Below are positions 1 through 6,259 of a stretch of 8,570 nucleotides of DNA, piece by piece. The first letter of the stretch is position 1; each line of letters opens with the position of its first letter. The position numbers were made by a program, and so were the translations under genes. The notes beneath the pieces are model-generated. The model was not told the DNA's origin, searched no databases, and was given only the letters and a program-made list of their open reading frames with translations. This DNA comes from Acinetobacter sp. Lineage in GTDB: Bacteria > Pseudomonadota > Gammaproteobacteria > Pseudomonadales > Moraxellaceae. Location: positions 1 to 8,570 of the forward strand of contig JASLIY010000232.1 in the NCBI GenBank assembly GCA_030152675.1, read 5' to 3'.

Positions 1-1
1 A

Positions 2-382
2 CAACCGAAGTTCGTGCATATGGTGACGGTCGATCCTGAAGATCTGGCACCGAGCGAATTGATCAGTTTCATGCGCTATCTCAAAGAATACAGCCAAGTT
101 CCAAAATCTTATCAATTGGCATTTTGGAAAAAACTCGGCGCGCCATTCTCGATGCTGGCACTGACCTTGATCGCCTGTTCTTTTGTATTTGGTCCTTTAC
201 GCCAACAGTCGATGGGCTTTCGTTTGGTCATCGCTTTATTTGTGGGCTTAAGTATCTACTATCTACAGGACTTTCTGGGCTATGCCAGCTTGGTCTATGC
301 ACCATCACCGGGTTGGTTTGTGTTTATTCCGATTCTGTTGATGTTTGCGATCGGGGGATATTTGATTTATCGCGCCCGTTAA
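2..382 (+). CDS. lptG: LptG, LPS/LOS export ABC transporter permease (3' end, partial)
   Basis: This is the last 126 residues of LptG, the inner-membrane permease that with LptF and the LptB ATPase extracts lipopolysaccharide (lipooligosaccharide in Acinetobacter) from the inner membrane and feeds it to the LptC-LptA-LptD bridge. The reading frame is open from base 2, so the gene begins left of the window and the GTG at 14 is internal. Visible hallmarks are the RYLKEY and YQLAFWKKL segments followed by SFVFGPLR and MGFR, the same layout as the C-terminal part of E. coli LptG. Three hydrophobic membrane segments follow at about residues 49-66, 73-93 and 103-122 of the fragment, ending in a short basic tail (YRAR). 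I prefer LptG over its paralogue LptF because of the FGPLR..MG.R pattern. Its expected partner lptF would lie to the left and is not visible. No clear intrinsic terminator follows. Confidence 0.93.
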   Translation, partial: QPKFVHMVTVDPEDLAPSELISFMRYLKEYSQVPKSYQLAFWKKLGAPFSMLALTLIACSFVFGPLRQQSMGFRLVIALFVGLSIYYLQDFLGYASLVYAPSPGWFVFIPILLMFAIGGYLIYRAR

Positions 383-563
383 ACCCGCTCGATAGGCCCA
401 AGTGCTGACGTGCAAGCGGCTGAGTATGGATTTGGCGCATGTGCAGCGACGCAGCGCGTTGAGAGATCAGCCAAGTGTGAGATGTGAGTAAAGTTCAATT
501 AGAGTCTTACGCCGAGATTGGGTAAGATGTGATGTTAATAATAGTACGAAAAGAGTGTAAATC

Positions 564-2108
564 ATGACGGATGCAACTGCTGGCAAAATTCCTCACTTAT
601 TGGTCATTATGGATGGTGTCGGCCATCGTGAGGCGGTTGAGGACAATGCCTTTCTTGCAGCGAATAAGCCAAATTTAACTGCGATTCAACAGAAGCATCC
701 GCATAGCCTGATTTCGGGTTCTGGCGAAGACGTGGGTTTACCTGATGGTCAAATGGGGAACTCCGAAGTGGGTCATATGAATCTTGGCGCTGGCCGCGTG
801 CTGTACCAAGATTTTACTCGGATTACCAAGGATATCCGCACAGGTGCATTCTTTGAGCATCATGTGTTGGTGGATGCGGTTGAAAAAGCCAAAGCCGCAC
901 AGGGTGCTGTACATATCATGGGCCTGTTGTCAGAAGGCGGTGTGCATTCACATCAAGATCACATCGTGGCCATGTGTGAGTTGGCACTGAAACGTGGTGC
1001 AACTGTTTATCTGCATGCCTTTTTAGATGGTCGTGATACACCACCGAAGAGCGCACAACCGTCGTTGGAAAAACTCGATCAGTTATTTGCACAATATCCA
1101 GGTCAAGGACGCATCGCCACCATGATCGGTCGTTACTTTGCGATGGATCGTGATAACCGTTGGGATCGCGTAGAACAAGCCTATCGCTTATTGACTGAAG
1201 GCGAGGCGGCACGTACGGCAGCGACTGCAATTGATGGGCTTGAGCAAGCCTATGCTGCGGATGAAAGTGACGAGTTTGTCAAAGCCACACGCATTGGTGA
1301 TGTCGCCAAAATCCAAGATGGCGATAGTGTGGTGTTTATGAATTTCCGTGCCGATCGTGCTCGCGAAATTAGTCGTGCCTTTATCGAAACTGATTTTGTT
1401 GGTTTTGAGCGTGCAGTACGTCCTGCACTGTCGAGTTTCGTGATGCTGACGCGTTATCAAGCCAGCCTTGATGCGCCTGTGGCATACATGCCGCAAGCCC
1501 TCAGCAATACCCTAGGCGAATATGTTTCAAACTTGGGCAAGACTCAATTGCGTATTGCGGAAACCGAGAAATATGCGCATGTGACCTTCTTCTTTAGTGG
1601 CGGTCGTGAGGATGAATATCCGGGTGAAAAACGTATCCTGATCCCATCTCCAAATGTGGCGACCTATGATTTAAAACCTGAAATGAGCGCCTACGAAGTG
1701 ACCGATGCATTGGTTGCTGCGATTGAATCAGGTGAATATGATCTCTTGGTGGTGAATTATGCCAATGGTGATATGGTGGGGCATACGGGTGTTTTTGATG
1801 CCGCGGTAAAAGCAGTAGAAGCGGTTGATCTGTGCTTGGGTCGTCTCTATGACGCGATCAATGCCAAACACGGTCATATGTTGATTACTGCTGATCATGG
1901 CAATGTCGAGCAAATGCAGGACTATGTCAGTGGTCAGGTACACACGCAGCATACCACTGAGTTGGTGCCATTTATTTATGTTGGCCCAACAGATGCGCGT
2001 ATTGCAGATGGCGGTGTCTTGGCAGATGTTGCACCAACCCTATTGAGCTTGATGCAACTTGCGATTCCAGCAGAAATGCAAGGTCGCAATTTAATCGAGC
2101 TGACTTAA
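564..2108 (+). CDS. gpmI: 2,3-bisphosphoglycerate-independent phosphoglycerate mutase
   Basis: This cytoplasmic enzyme interconverts 3-phosphoglycerate and 2-phosphoglycerate in glycolysis and gluconeogenesis, using two metal ions (usually Mn) and a phosphoserine intermediate. The 514-residue length is normal for the family. The alkaline-phosphatase-like fold is marked by D17 (VIMDGVG) and the nucleophile S67 in MGNSEVGH. Further markers are H128-H130 (GGVHSHQDH), R157 (LDGRD), R190-R196 (GRYFAMDRD), R262/R265 (NFRADRAR), K336 (ETEKYAH), D403 and H407 (GDMVGHTG), D444-H445 (TADHGN) and H463 (HTQHTTE). All catalytic and metal positions I can place are present, so it should be active. The ATG is preceded by a modest GAG-type ribosome binding site. 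The 181 bp between lptG and gpmI hold no gene; I see only weak promoter-like matches (for example TTGGGT at 518-523), so a separate gpmI promoter is likely but not located. Confidence 0.97.
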   Translation: MTDATAGKIPHLLVIMDGVGHREAVEDNAFLAANKPNLTAIQQKHPHSLISGSGEDVGLPDGQMGNSEVGHMNLGAGRVLYQDFTRITKDIRTGAFFEHHVLVDAVEKAKAAQGAVHIMGLLSEGGVHSHQDHIVAMCELALKRGATVYLHAFLDGRDTPPKSAQPSLEKLDQLFAQYPGQGRIATMIGRYFAMDRDNRWDRVEQAYRLLTEGEAARTAATAIDGLEQAYAADESDEFVKATRIGDVAKIQDGDSVVFMNFRADRAREISRAFIETDFVGFERAVRPALSSFVMLTRYQASLDAPVAYMPQALSNTLGEYVSNLGKTQLRIAETEKYAHVTFFFSGGREDEYPGEKRILIPSPNVATYDLKPEMSAYEVTDALVAAIESGEYDLLVVNYANGDMVGHTGVFDAAVKAVEAVDLCLGRLYDAINAKHGHMLITADHGNVEQMQDYVSGQVHTQHTTELVPFIYVGPTDARIADGGVLADVAPTLLSLMQLAIPAEMQGRNLIELT

Positions 2109-2198
2109 GTCGGGGTCGACGGTTCACAGGCGCGCTGAGTGATGATGGTGACATCTGCGGATTGGGGATGTTGGGTTGAGCGATCGCGCGCCGACTTA
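2106..2198. repeat. Nested inverted repeats in the gpmI-ctp spacer
   Basis: An outer pair, TAAGTCGG at 2106-2113 (which includes the gpmI stop codon) and CCGACTTA at 2191-2198, encloses a second pair, CGCGC at 2131-2135... read as GCGCG-type arms at 2131-2135 and 2186-2190. A small third pair is ACATC at 2151-2155 with GATGT at 2167-2171. They are mutually nested and could form one branched RNA structure spanning the whole gap. No T run follows, so it is not a standard intrinsic terminator. Its role is unknown; transcript stability between gpmI and the protease gene is one possibility. Confidence 0.45.
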
Positions 2199-2229
2199 GA
2201 AAAATTGCAGTGAAACTTTGGATAATATT

Positions 2230-3402
2230 ATGGCTCAAGCTTGGAAATATATCGCGGTCATGACTGGATTGCTTGCAAGTGCCGGCCATAGTGTTTGGGC
2301 GCTGGACAGCAAGGGCCTGAATGCCGCTGATTGGGATGACAGTGACAGTGTCACTGAAATTCCGATCGAATCCATTGAACAATTTGTCAAAATTTATGGC
2401 CTAGTCAAAGAAAACTATGTCGATGAAAAAGCCGATGATCAATTGTTCTTACAAGCCACCAAAGGCATGGTCTCTGGCTTGGATCGTTATTCGCGCTATT
2501 TGATGGCGGATGAATATAAGCAGTTGATGCAATATACCGAAGCGGATATCGCTGGTGTAGATTTTCAGTTGCACTTTGACCCACACAACCACCAATGGTT
2601 GATTAAAAATATAAAAGACGATTCTGATGCTGAAAAGCTCGGCCTTAAAAATGGTTTGAGCGTGTATAAACTTGATAATCTTGAACTTAAAAATCTTAAT
2701 GCTGCGCAGGTGAGCGATCTACTTTACGGTGCGATCGGATCTACTTTGCAAGTGCAGCTCAATGCAAAATCCACCCCAATCGTGGTGGTGCGGAATAAAA
2801 AACAAGATGTTGCCGATATCGAAGCGCTGATGATGCACAATCAAGTGTTGTTGCTCAAAGTAAAAGTCTTTCAGCAAGATACCGCAAATGAAATTAAACG
2901 CCTGATCGAAGAATACAACTCACCGCGTTTGAAAGCTGTCCTGATTGATTTGAGAAATAATCCTGGTGGGCTACTCTCTGCAGCGGTGGAAAGTGCGGAT
3001 TTGTTTTTAAATCAGGGCGTGATCGTGTCGACCAAAAGTCGCTCTGAGGGCAATCAAGAATTTCAAGCTTTGCCCGGCAATGAGTTTCCCAACATCAAGC
3101 TGGGACTGTTGATTAACCAACGTTCAGCATCGGCTGCTGAGGTCTTTACCGCGGCAATGAAAGAGCATCGCCGTGCATGGGTGATCGGTGAAAAAAGTTA
3201 TGGCAAAGGGGTGGTGCAAAAACTTTTTCCACTCCCCAATGGTGCTGCACTACAAATGACGGTTTCACATTACTTTACCCCGAATGGCAAGATGATTGAT
3301 GGTCAAGGGATCGAGCCAAATCAACACTATGCTTGGCCCTCAGAAATGAAAGAAGAAGCTTATTTATTGAATGTTTCTGAGCTGTTGTTAAAACAACGTT
3401 AA
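2230..3402 (+). CDS. ctpA: Secreted S41-family C-terminal processing peptidase (CtpA-like)
   Basis: This is a periplasmic serine protease of the tail-specific/CtpA type, which recognises exposed C-termini through a PDZ domain and cuts them with a Ser-Lys dyad. I start it at ATG 2230; the frame is also open from TTG 2218, but from ATG the protein (390 residues) begins with a clean signal peptide: one Lys, a hydrophobic core, and a probable cut after VWA at residue 24. An acidic stretch follows, then an N-terminal helical region (about 45-100), a divergent PDZ domain (about 102-186) and the protease core. The catalytic residues are S301 (RSASAAE) and K326 (SYGKG), 25 residues apart as is usual, with Q330 completing the triad; LRNNPGG lies at about 241-247. 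In Pseudomonas a homologous ctpA follows gpmI and an EnvC-like gene and turns over cell-wall hydrolases; a similar role here is inference. No strong Shine-Dalgarno is visible. No clear terminator lies in the 67 bp before the convergent pilR. Confidence 0.88.
   Translation: MAQAWKYIAVMTGLLASAGHSVWALDSKGLNAADWDDSDSVTEIPIESIEQFVKIYGLVKENYVDEKADDQLFLQATKGMVSGLDRYSRYLMADEYKQLMQYTEADIAGVDFQLHFDPHNHQWLIKNIKDDSDAEKLGLKNGLSVYKLDNLELKNLNAAQVSDLLYGAIGSTLQVQLNAKSTPIVVVRNKKQDVADIEALMMHNQVLLLKVKVFQQDTANEIKRLIEEYNSPRLKAVLIDLRNNPGGLLSAAVESADLFLNQGVIVSTKSRSEGNQEFQALPGNEFPNIKLGLLINQRSASAAEVFTAAMKEHRRAWVIGEKSYGKGVVQKLFPLPNGAALQMTVSHYFTPNGKMIDGQGIEPNQHYAWPSEMKEEAYLLNVSELLLKQR
2340..2356. repeat. 17-bp interrupted perfect palindrome early in ctpA
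   Basis: CAGTGACA, one central G, then TGTCACTG: two 8-bp arms that are exact reverse complements. It lies about 110 bp inside the protease gene and encodes part of the acidic segment after the signal peptide. It could be a protein-binding site or a coincidence of an Asp/Ser-rich sequence. Confidence 0.4.
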
Positions 3403-3469
3403 GTTAAGCTGTTGCGGGGCGTTGAACTGTTGAGGCTTTTTGAGGAGTAACTCAGCAAATTTGACGCTT

Positions 3470-4993
3470 TCAGTCATGCTCCATATCCAATCCGAGTTTT
3501 TTGAGTCGATAACGCAATGAGCGAAAGCTCATGCCGAGTTTTTTGGCGGCCAAGGTTTTGTTCCAACGCGTGGTGTGTAGGGTGTTGAGTAGGACTTCGC
3601 GTTCGATGCTTTGCAGAAACTGATCCAAACCCTCTTCCGCAATCTGATGCAGGAGTTGAGTGGTGGGTGGACGAGCATCTGGTGTGGGCGAGGAGTGGGG
3701 CGTTGAGGTGGTGGCTGCTATGGCCAAGATCTCCGACCATGTTGCCTGTTGTGTCGCACTTGCACACTGCACATGATGCTGGCTACATGGCTTTGGCGTA
3801 CTGCTGCGGTTAGGAGAGTTGTTGCTGAGATCAGGATTGAGTGCGAAATTTTGTAAATGCACCAGATCAATATATGGTTCATCACAGCGACTCAACGCAC
3901 GCTCAATCATATTGCGTAGTTCTCTGACATTGCCGGGATAATGATACTGCTTCAGATAACGCTGTGCAGCTTTGCTCAGTGGCTTATCCATGATATTTGC
4001 GGCTTGGCAACACTGTGTGATAAAGAATTCAGCCAAGCCCAAAATATCCTCACCGCGATCTCGCAGTGGTGGCAGTACGATATCGATCACGTTTAAACGA
4101 TAAAAAAGATCTGCACGAAAACGACCTTGTTGCACCCAGTGTTCTAAGGGTTGATGACTGGCACTCAGCAGGCGAAAGTCGACCTCGATCTCATGCTCGC
4201 TGCCAAGAGGGCGTATCTTCTGTGCTTGTAGTGCTCTCAAGAGCTTGACTTGCATATTGCTCGATAGCTCAGCGACTTCATCTAAAAAAAGGCTGCCTTG
4301 ATGCGCGGATTGCAATAGCCCAGACTTATTTTGCTCTGCACCTGCAAAGCTGCCTTTGAGATGACCAAACAATTCACTTTCAATCCGTTCCTCAGACAGT
4401 GCACCGCAATTAATGATCACAAATGGGCCATCAGCACGCGGGCTAAGTTGATGAATTAAACGTGCCACCACATCCTTGCCTGTACCAGACTCACCACGAA
4501 TCAACACTGGGGCGGTGCGTTGTGCGATCTTTTTTAGAGCCTGTCTTAGCTGCTGCATATATGCAGATTCACCCATGAGGATGTTGTGCTCGCAGGGTAC
4601 TGTGATCGCACGTGCGTCGCGTGATGCACGTTGCAAGGCTTTTTGCATCACCAGTTGCAGATGCTGCGTGTGGATGGGTTTATTGAGCAGATCAAAGGCA
4701 CCTGCATTGAGACAATCACGAACATGTTGTCGTTGTTCCTCGTCTCGGATCACCACGATCGGCGTGCTCGGAAAGTGCTGTGCGCTATATTGAACCAGTT
4801 CCAGTGCAGAACCATCAGGTAGGTTGAGGTCGGTGATACAGGCGTGATAGTGATATTCGTGAAAAAAATGTTTGGCTTGTTGGAGGTGGTGTGCGATATG
4901 GGTTTTAATGCCGATACGAGATAAAGCCATTTGCATCAATACGCATAAATCGTATTCATCATCAACGAGTAGAACCAAAGGTTGCGTTGCCAT
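3470..4993 (-). CDS. pilR: PilR-like sigma-54 response regulator with variant GAFTGA loop
   Basis: This is a 507-residue NtrC-family regulator. It has a receiver domain (about 5-120; D11, D12, phospho-acceptor D55, K105), an AAA+ sigma-54 activation domain (about 138-370; Walker A GESGTGKD 167-174, Walker B LFLDE 235-239, RFRADLFYRLN 291-301, YPGNVREL 352-359) and a Fis-type helix-turn-helix (about 465-503). The end, with RWNKT, AAKKLGMSFRS and RYRLKKLGLD, closely resembles Pseudomonas PilR, which activates pilin transcription under the kinase PilS. Three things are odd: the sigma-54 contact loop reads GSFAGA (214-219) rather than GAFTGA/GSFTGA; the conserved receiver Thr/Ser is R83; and a Ser/Thr/Pro/His-rich linker of about 65 residues (384-450) makes it roughly 60 residues longer than Pseudomonas PilR. 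No pilS lies upstream. The ATG has only a distant AGG. The family call is certain; the PilR name is likely. Confidence 0.85.
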   Translation of the reverse strand: MATQPLVLLVDDEYDLCVLMQMALSRIGIKTHIAHHLQQAKHFFHEYHYHACITDLNLPDGSALELVQYSAQHFPSTPIVVIRDEEQRQHVRDCLNAGAFDLLNKPIHTQHLQLVMQKALQRASRDARAITVPCEHNILMGESAYMQQLRQALKKIAQRTAPVLIRGESGTGKDVVARLIHQLSPRADGPFVIINCGALSEERIESELFGHLKGSFAGAEQNKSGLLQSAHQGSLFLDEVAELSSNMQVKLLRALQAQKIRPLGSEHEIEVDFRLLSASHQPLEHWVQQGRFRADLFYRLNVIDIVLPPLRDRGEDILGLAEFFITQCCQAANIMDKPLSKAAQRYLKQYHYPGNVRELRNMIERALSRCDEPYIDLVHLQNFALNPDLSNNSPNRSSTPKPCSQHHVQCASATQQATWSEILAIAATTSTPHSSPTPDARPPTTQLLHQIAEEGLDQFLQSIEREVLLNTLHTTRWNKTLAAKKLGMSFRSLRYRLKKLGLDMEHD

Positions 4994-5240
4994 AGCACGA
5001 AGAACCTAAATCGATATCAATATTAAAAGGGCGGCTTATGATCATCATTGCCCAGGTTGATTATTTTAAATGGCATGTCGATCTGCCCACGCGTGGCGTC
5101 CTGCTAGCGCGTGAAAAAGTCTGACTATGCTAAACCAAAGATATGATTTTAAACACTAAAAAATAATTGAATAGCTTGAGCTAAGGCTTGTTTTTGGACG
5201 CCTTTTCGCAATCAATCACAGCAATATTTGTTTTGTAACA

Positions 5241-5265
5241 TAGCGAGCGAGCATTCTCGGAGCTA
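5241..5265. repeat. Two-tier hairpin-forming inverted repeat
   Basis: Outer arms TAGC (5241-5244) and GCTA (5262-5265) enclose inner arms CGAG (5248-5251) and CTCG (5256-5259) around a CATT loop, with a 3x2 internal loop. It sits in the pilR-gacA gap and is not followed by a T run on either strand, so it is not called a terminator. Confidence 0.35.
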
Positions 5266-5351
5266 AAACAGATTATCGGGGTGTGGTACTGATGAAAAAA
5301 TCACAGTCCGATCGCTGACGGGGGTGGTCGCAGATGAGAGTTAGTTTGGAA

Positions 5352-5384
5352 CTCCCCCATTGTTTTGTTGGTTTATTGGGGGAG
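5352..5384. repeat. 8-bp GC-rich inverted repeat in the pilR-gacA gap
   Basis: CTCCCCCA at 5352-5359 and TGGGGGAG at 5377-5384 are exact reverse complements around a 17-base T/G-rich loop. On the plus strand the right arm is followed by GATCATTGAGG, and on the minus strand there is no T tract after the stem, so a simple terminator is unlikely. The GGA-containing arm would be compatible with a CsrA/RsmA-type binding site in an RNA, but that is speculation. Confidence 0.45.
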
Positions 5385-5479
5385 GATCATTGAGGTGACA
5401 GCGTGTTGAAATGCACCTGTAGAAACGCGATCGCTGTTGTGGGGGATTTGCAGTTAGAGCCTGATGGGTGAGATGACAC

Positions 5480-6115
5480 TCAGGGTTTGATTAAGCCATA
5501 GCGAATGGCCAAGTGGGTGAGCTTGACATCACTGTCGAGATTGAGTTTTTCAAAGATCCGGTAGCGGTAGGTATTGACCGTTTTGACGCTGACAAAAAGT
5601 TTGTCTGAAATTTCTTGCGCGCTAATACAATTCACCACCATCATAGCGACTTGCATTTCGCGCTCGGAAAGGGCATCAAAAGGGGAGCTTTGGGTATCGG
5701 ACAAATACGAGCTTGCCAGTTGTTCGGCGATGTCTGCACTAAAGTATTTGCCACCTTGCATGACTTTTTTGATCGCTCTCACCATTTCGGTGATGGGAGC
5801 GCCTTTGGTGATGTAGCCTTTGGCTCCTGCTTTGAGCAGTAAAGATGGGTAAGGCTCTTCAGCCAAACCACTTACGGCAAGGACTTTGGTCTCTGGCGCA
5901 GTTTGTAGCAAACGCCGTGTGGTCTCAACGCCACCAATACCGGGCATATTGACATCAAGGAGGACAACATGGGGGTGGTGCTGACGAACCAAAGCGATCG
6001 CTTCTTCGCCAGATTCAGCTTGCCCAATGACTTGGATATCGAGCTGATCTTCTAGCATGCGACAAATGCCAGTACGAACTAATTCGTGGTCATCAACCAC
6101 CAGAACTGTAATCAC
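5480..6115 (-). CDS. gacA: GacA-type response regulator (NarL/FixJ family)
   Basis: This 211-residue regulator is the output half of the GacS/GacA (BarA/UvrY) two-component system, which in gammaproteobacteria switches on CsrA/RsmA-sequestering small RNAs and so controls virulence, motility and secondary metabolism. I place the start at GTG 6115, not further upstream, because the protein then begins with ITVLVVDDHELVRTG right after the start residue, as Pseudomonas GacA does, and because a near-perfect AAGGAGG lies six bases ahead. The receiver domain (2-120) has D8, D9, phospho-acceptor D54, S82 and K104 (TKG). The LuxR-type helix-turn-helix (about 145-205) contains SPFDALSERE and VKTVNTYRYRIFEKL, close to Pseudomonas GacA. 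Length is normal (about 214 in Pseudomonas). The sensor GacS is not in the window, as is usual since it is normally unlinked. The gene is divergent from pbpG. A weak dyad follows the stop at about 5460-5484, without a T run. Confidence 0.93.
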   Translation of the reverse strand: MITVLVVDDHELVRTGICRMLEDQLDIQVIGQAESGEEAIALVRQHHPHVVLLDVNMPGIGGVETTRRLLQTAPETKVLAVSGLAEEPYPSLLLKAGAKGYITKGAPITEMVRAIKKVMQGGKYFSADIAEQLASSYLSDTQSSPFDALSEREMQVAMMVVNCISAQEISDKLFVSVKTVNTYRYRIFEKLNLDSDVKLTHLAIRYGLIKP

Positions 6116-6121
6116 ATTGCC

Positions 6122-6128
6122 CCTCCTT
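6122..6128 (-). promoter_or_regulatory. Strong Shine-Dalgarno of gacA
   Basis: The minus strand reads AAGGAGG, then six bases (GGCAAT), then the GTG start of gacA at 6115. It decides the start: the frame stays open for 28 more codons upstream, but those encode a hydrophobic, non-homologous stretch. The last bases before GTG also form an overlapping out-of-frame ATGTGA (start followed at once by stop). Confidence 0.85.
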
Positions 6129-6137
6129 TGTATGAAA

Positions 6138-6166
6138 AATATGATGTTTTTTGTTACATAAAGCAA
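6138..6166 (-). promoter_or_regulatory. Candidate gacA promoter
   Basis: On the minus strand TTGCTT (6166-6161) and CATATT (6143-6138) are separated by 17 bases, giving three and four matches to the sigma-70 -35 and -10 consensus. It lies 22 bases upstream of the GTG. The match is weak and other placements in this AT-rich stretch are possible. Confidence 0.3.
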
Positions 6167-6192
6167 AATTGGCTTGCAATTACATAACAAAA
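6149..6192. repeat. Paired TTACATAA repeats and TTTTGTTA/TAACAAAA dyad upstream of gacA
   Basis: TTACATAA occurs twice, at 6154-6161 and 6180-6187, 26 bp apart start to start. Overlapping these, TTTTGTTA (6149-6156) and TAACAAAA (6185-6192) are exact inverted repeats. The block overlaps or abuts the likely gacA promoter, so it is a plausible operator region; no known regulator is recognised. Confidence 0.45.
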
Positions 6193-6238
6193 TTAGCAAT
6201 CCTATCCCGTGTTTAAATCGAAATCGTTATATCGGGTC

Positions 6239-6259
6239 GCGTAAGTTCATCTTATCCGC
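6239..6259. promoter_or_regulatory. GacA-box-like dyad in the gacA/pbpG divergent region
   Basis: TAAG (6242-6245), five bases, CTTA (6251-6254), flanked by GCG (6239-6241) and CGC (6257-6259). The published-type GacA upstream activating element in Pseudomonas is TGTAAG-N6-CTTACA; here the half sites read CGTAAG and CTTATC with a 5-bp gap. It is therefore a partial match with one base less spacing. A further lone TGTAAG lies at 6273-6278. Confidence 0.35.

Larger units (their letters stand above)
4994..5479. other. 486-bp intergenic stretch without a convincing gene (pilR-gacA)
   Basis: Both flanking genes point left, so this holds the pilR leader and the gacA downstream region. Reading all frames by eye, I find only short open stretches and no recognisable kinase remnant. 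Visible contents, left to right: a 28-codon open frame on the plus strand at 5038-5124 with AAGG seven bases before its ATG; an AT-rich block (about 5125-5175) that could hold promoters; a hairpin-forming segment at 5241-5265; several runs of four or five G on the plus strand (about 5278-5445); an 8-bp stem with 17-nt loop at 5352-5384; and GCGATCGC at 5427-5434. A small RNA is conceivable, but no promoter-terminator pair can be pointed to. Confidence 0.5.

Noticed and set aside
14..382. lptG as a complete small gene starting at GTG 14
   Set aside because: The frame is open to the left edge and the protein matches only the C-terminal part of LptG, so it is a truncated view of a longer gene.
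518..546. sigma-70 promoter for gpmI (TTGGGT and ATAGTA)
   Set aside because: Spacing is right but the -10 is poor; several equally weak choices exist in the same stretch, so none is annotated.
916..1496. Antisense open frames of about 100 codons inside gpmI
   Set aside because: They overlap a clearly conserved enzyme, have no recognisable product or start signals, and look like codon-bias shadows.
3474..3767. 97-codon minus-strand frame overlapping the 3' end of pilR
   Set aside because: It is a second frame of the pilR linker and helix-turn-helix region and reads as low-complexity sequence with no homology I recognise.
4553..4566. 14-bp perfect palindrome CTGCATATATGCAG inside pilR
   Set aside because: It lies in the middle of conserved coding sequence with nothing around it to suggest a site; probably chance.
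5072..5087. Possible sigma-54 promoter (TGGCATG ... CTGC) in the pilR upstream gap
   Set aside because: The GG-to-GC spacing is one base too long for a -24/-12 element, and it points away from pilR.
5283..5325. Terminator-like stretch on the minus strand ending in six T after GACTGTGA
   Set aside because: Only a three-base-pair stem can be drawn before the T run, too weak for an intrinsic terminator.
5460..5484. Hairpin after the gacA stop (CCTGA ... TCAGG) as a terminator
   Set aside because: It needs a bulge to pair fully and is not followed by a T tract on the minus strand.
6116..6199. Longer GacA with a 28-residue hydrophobic N-terminal extension
   Set aside because: The strong AAGGAGG and the alignment of the receiver N-terminus with GacA both place the start at GTG 6115; the extension crosses the promoter-like repeats.
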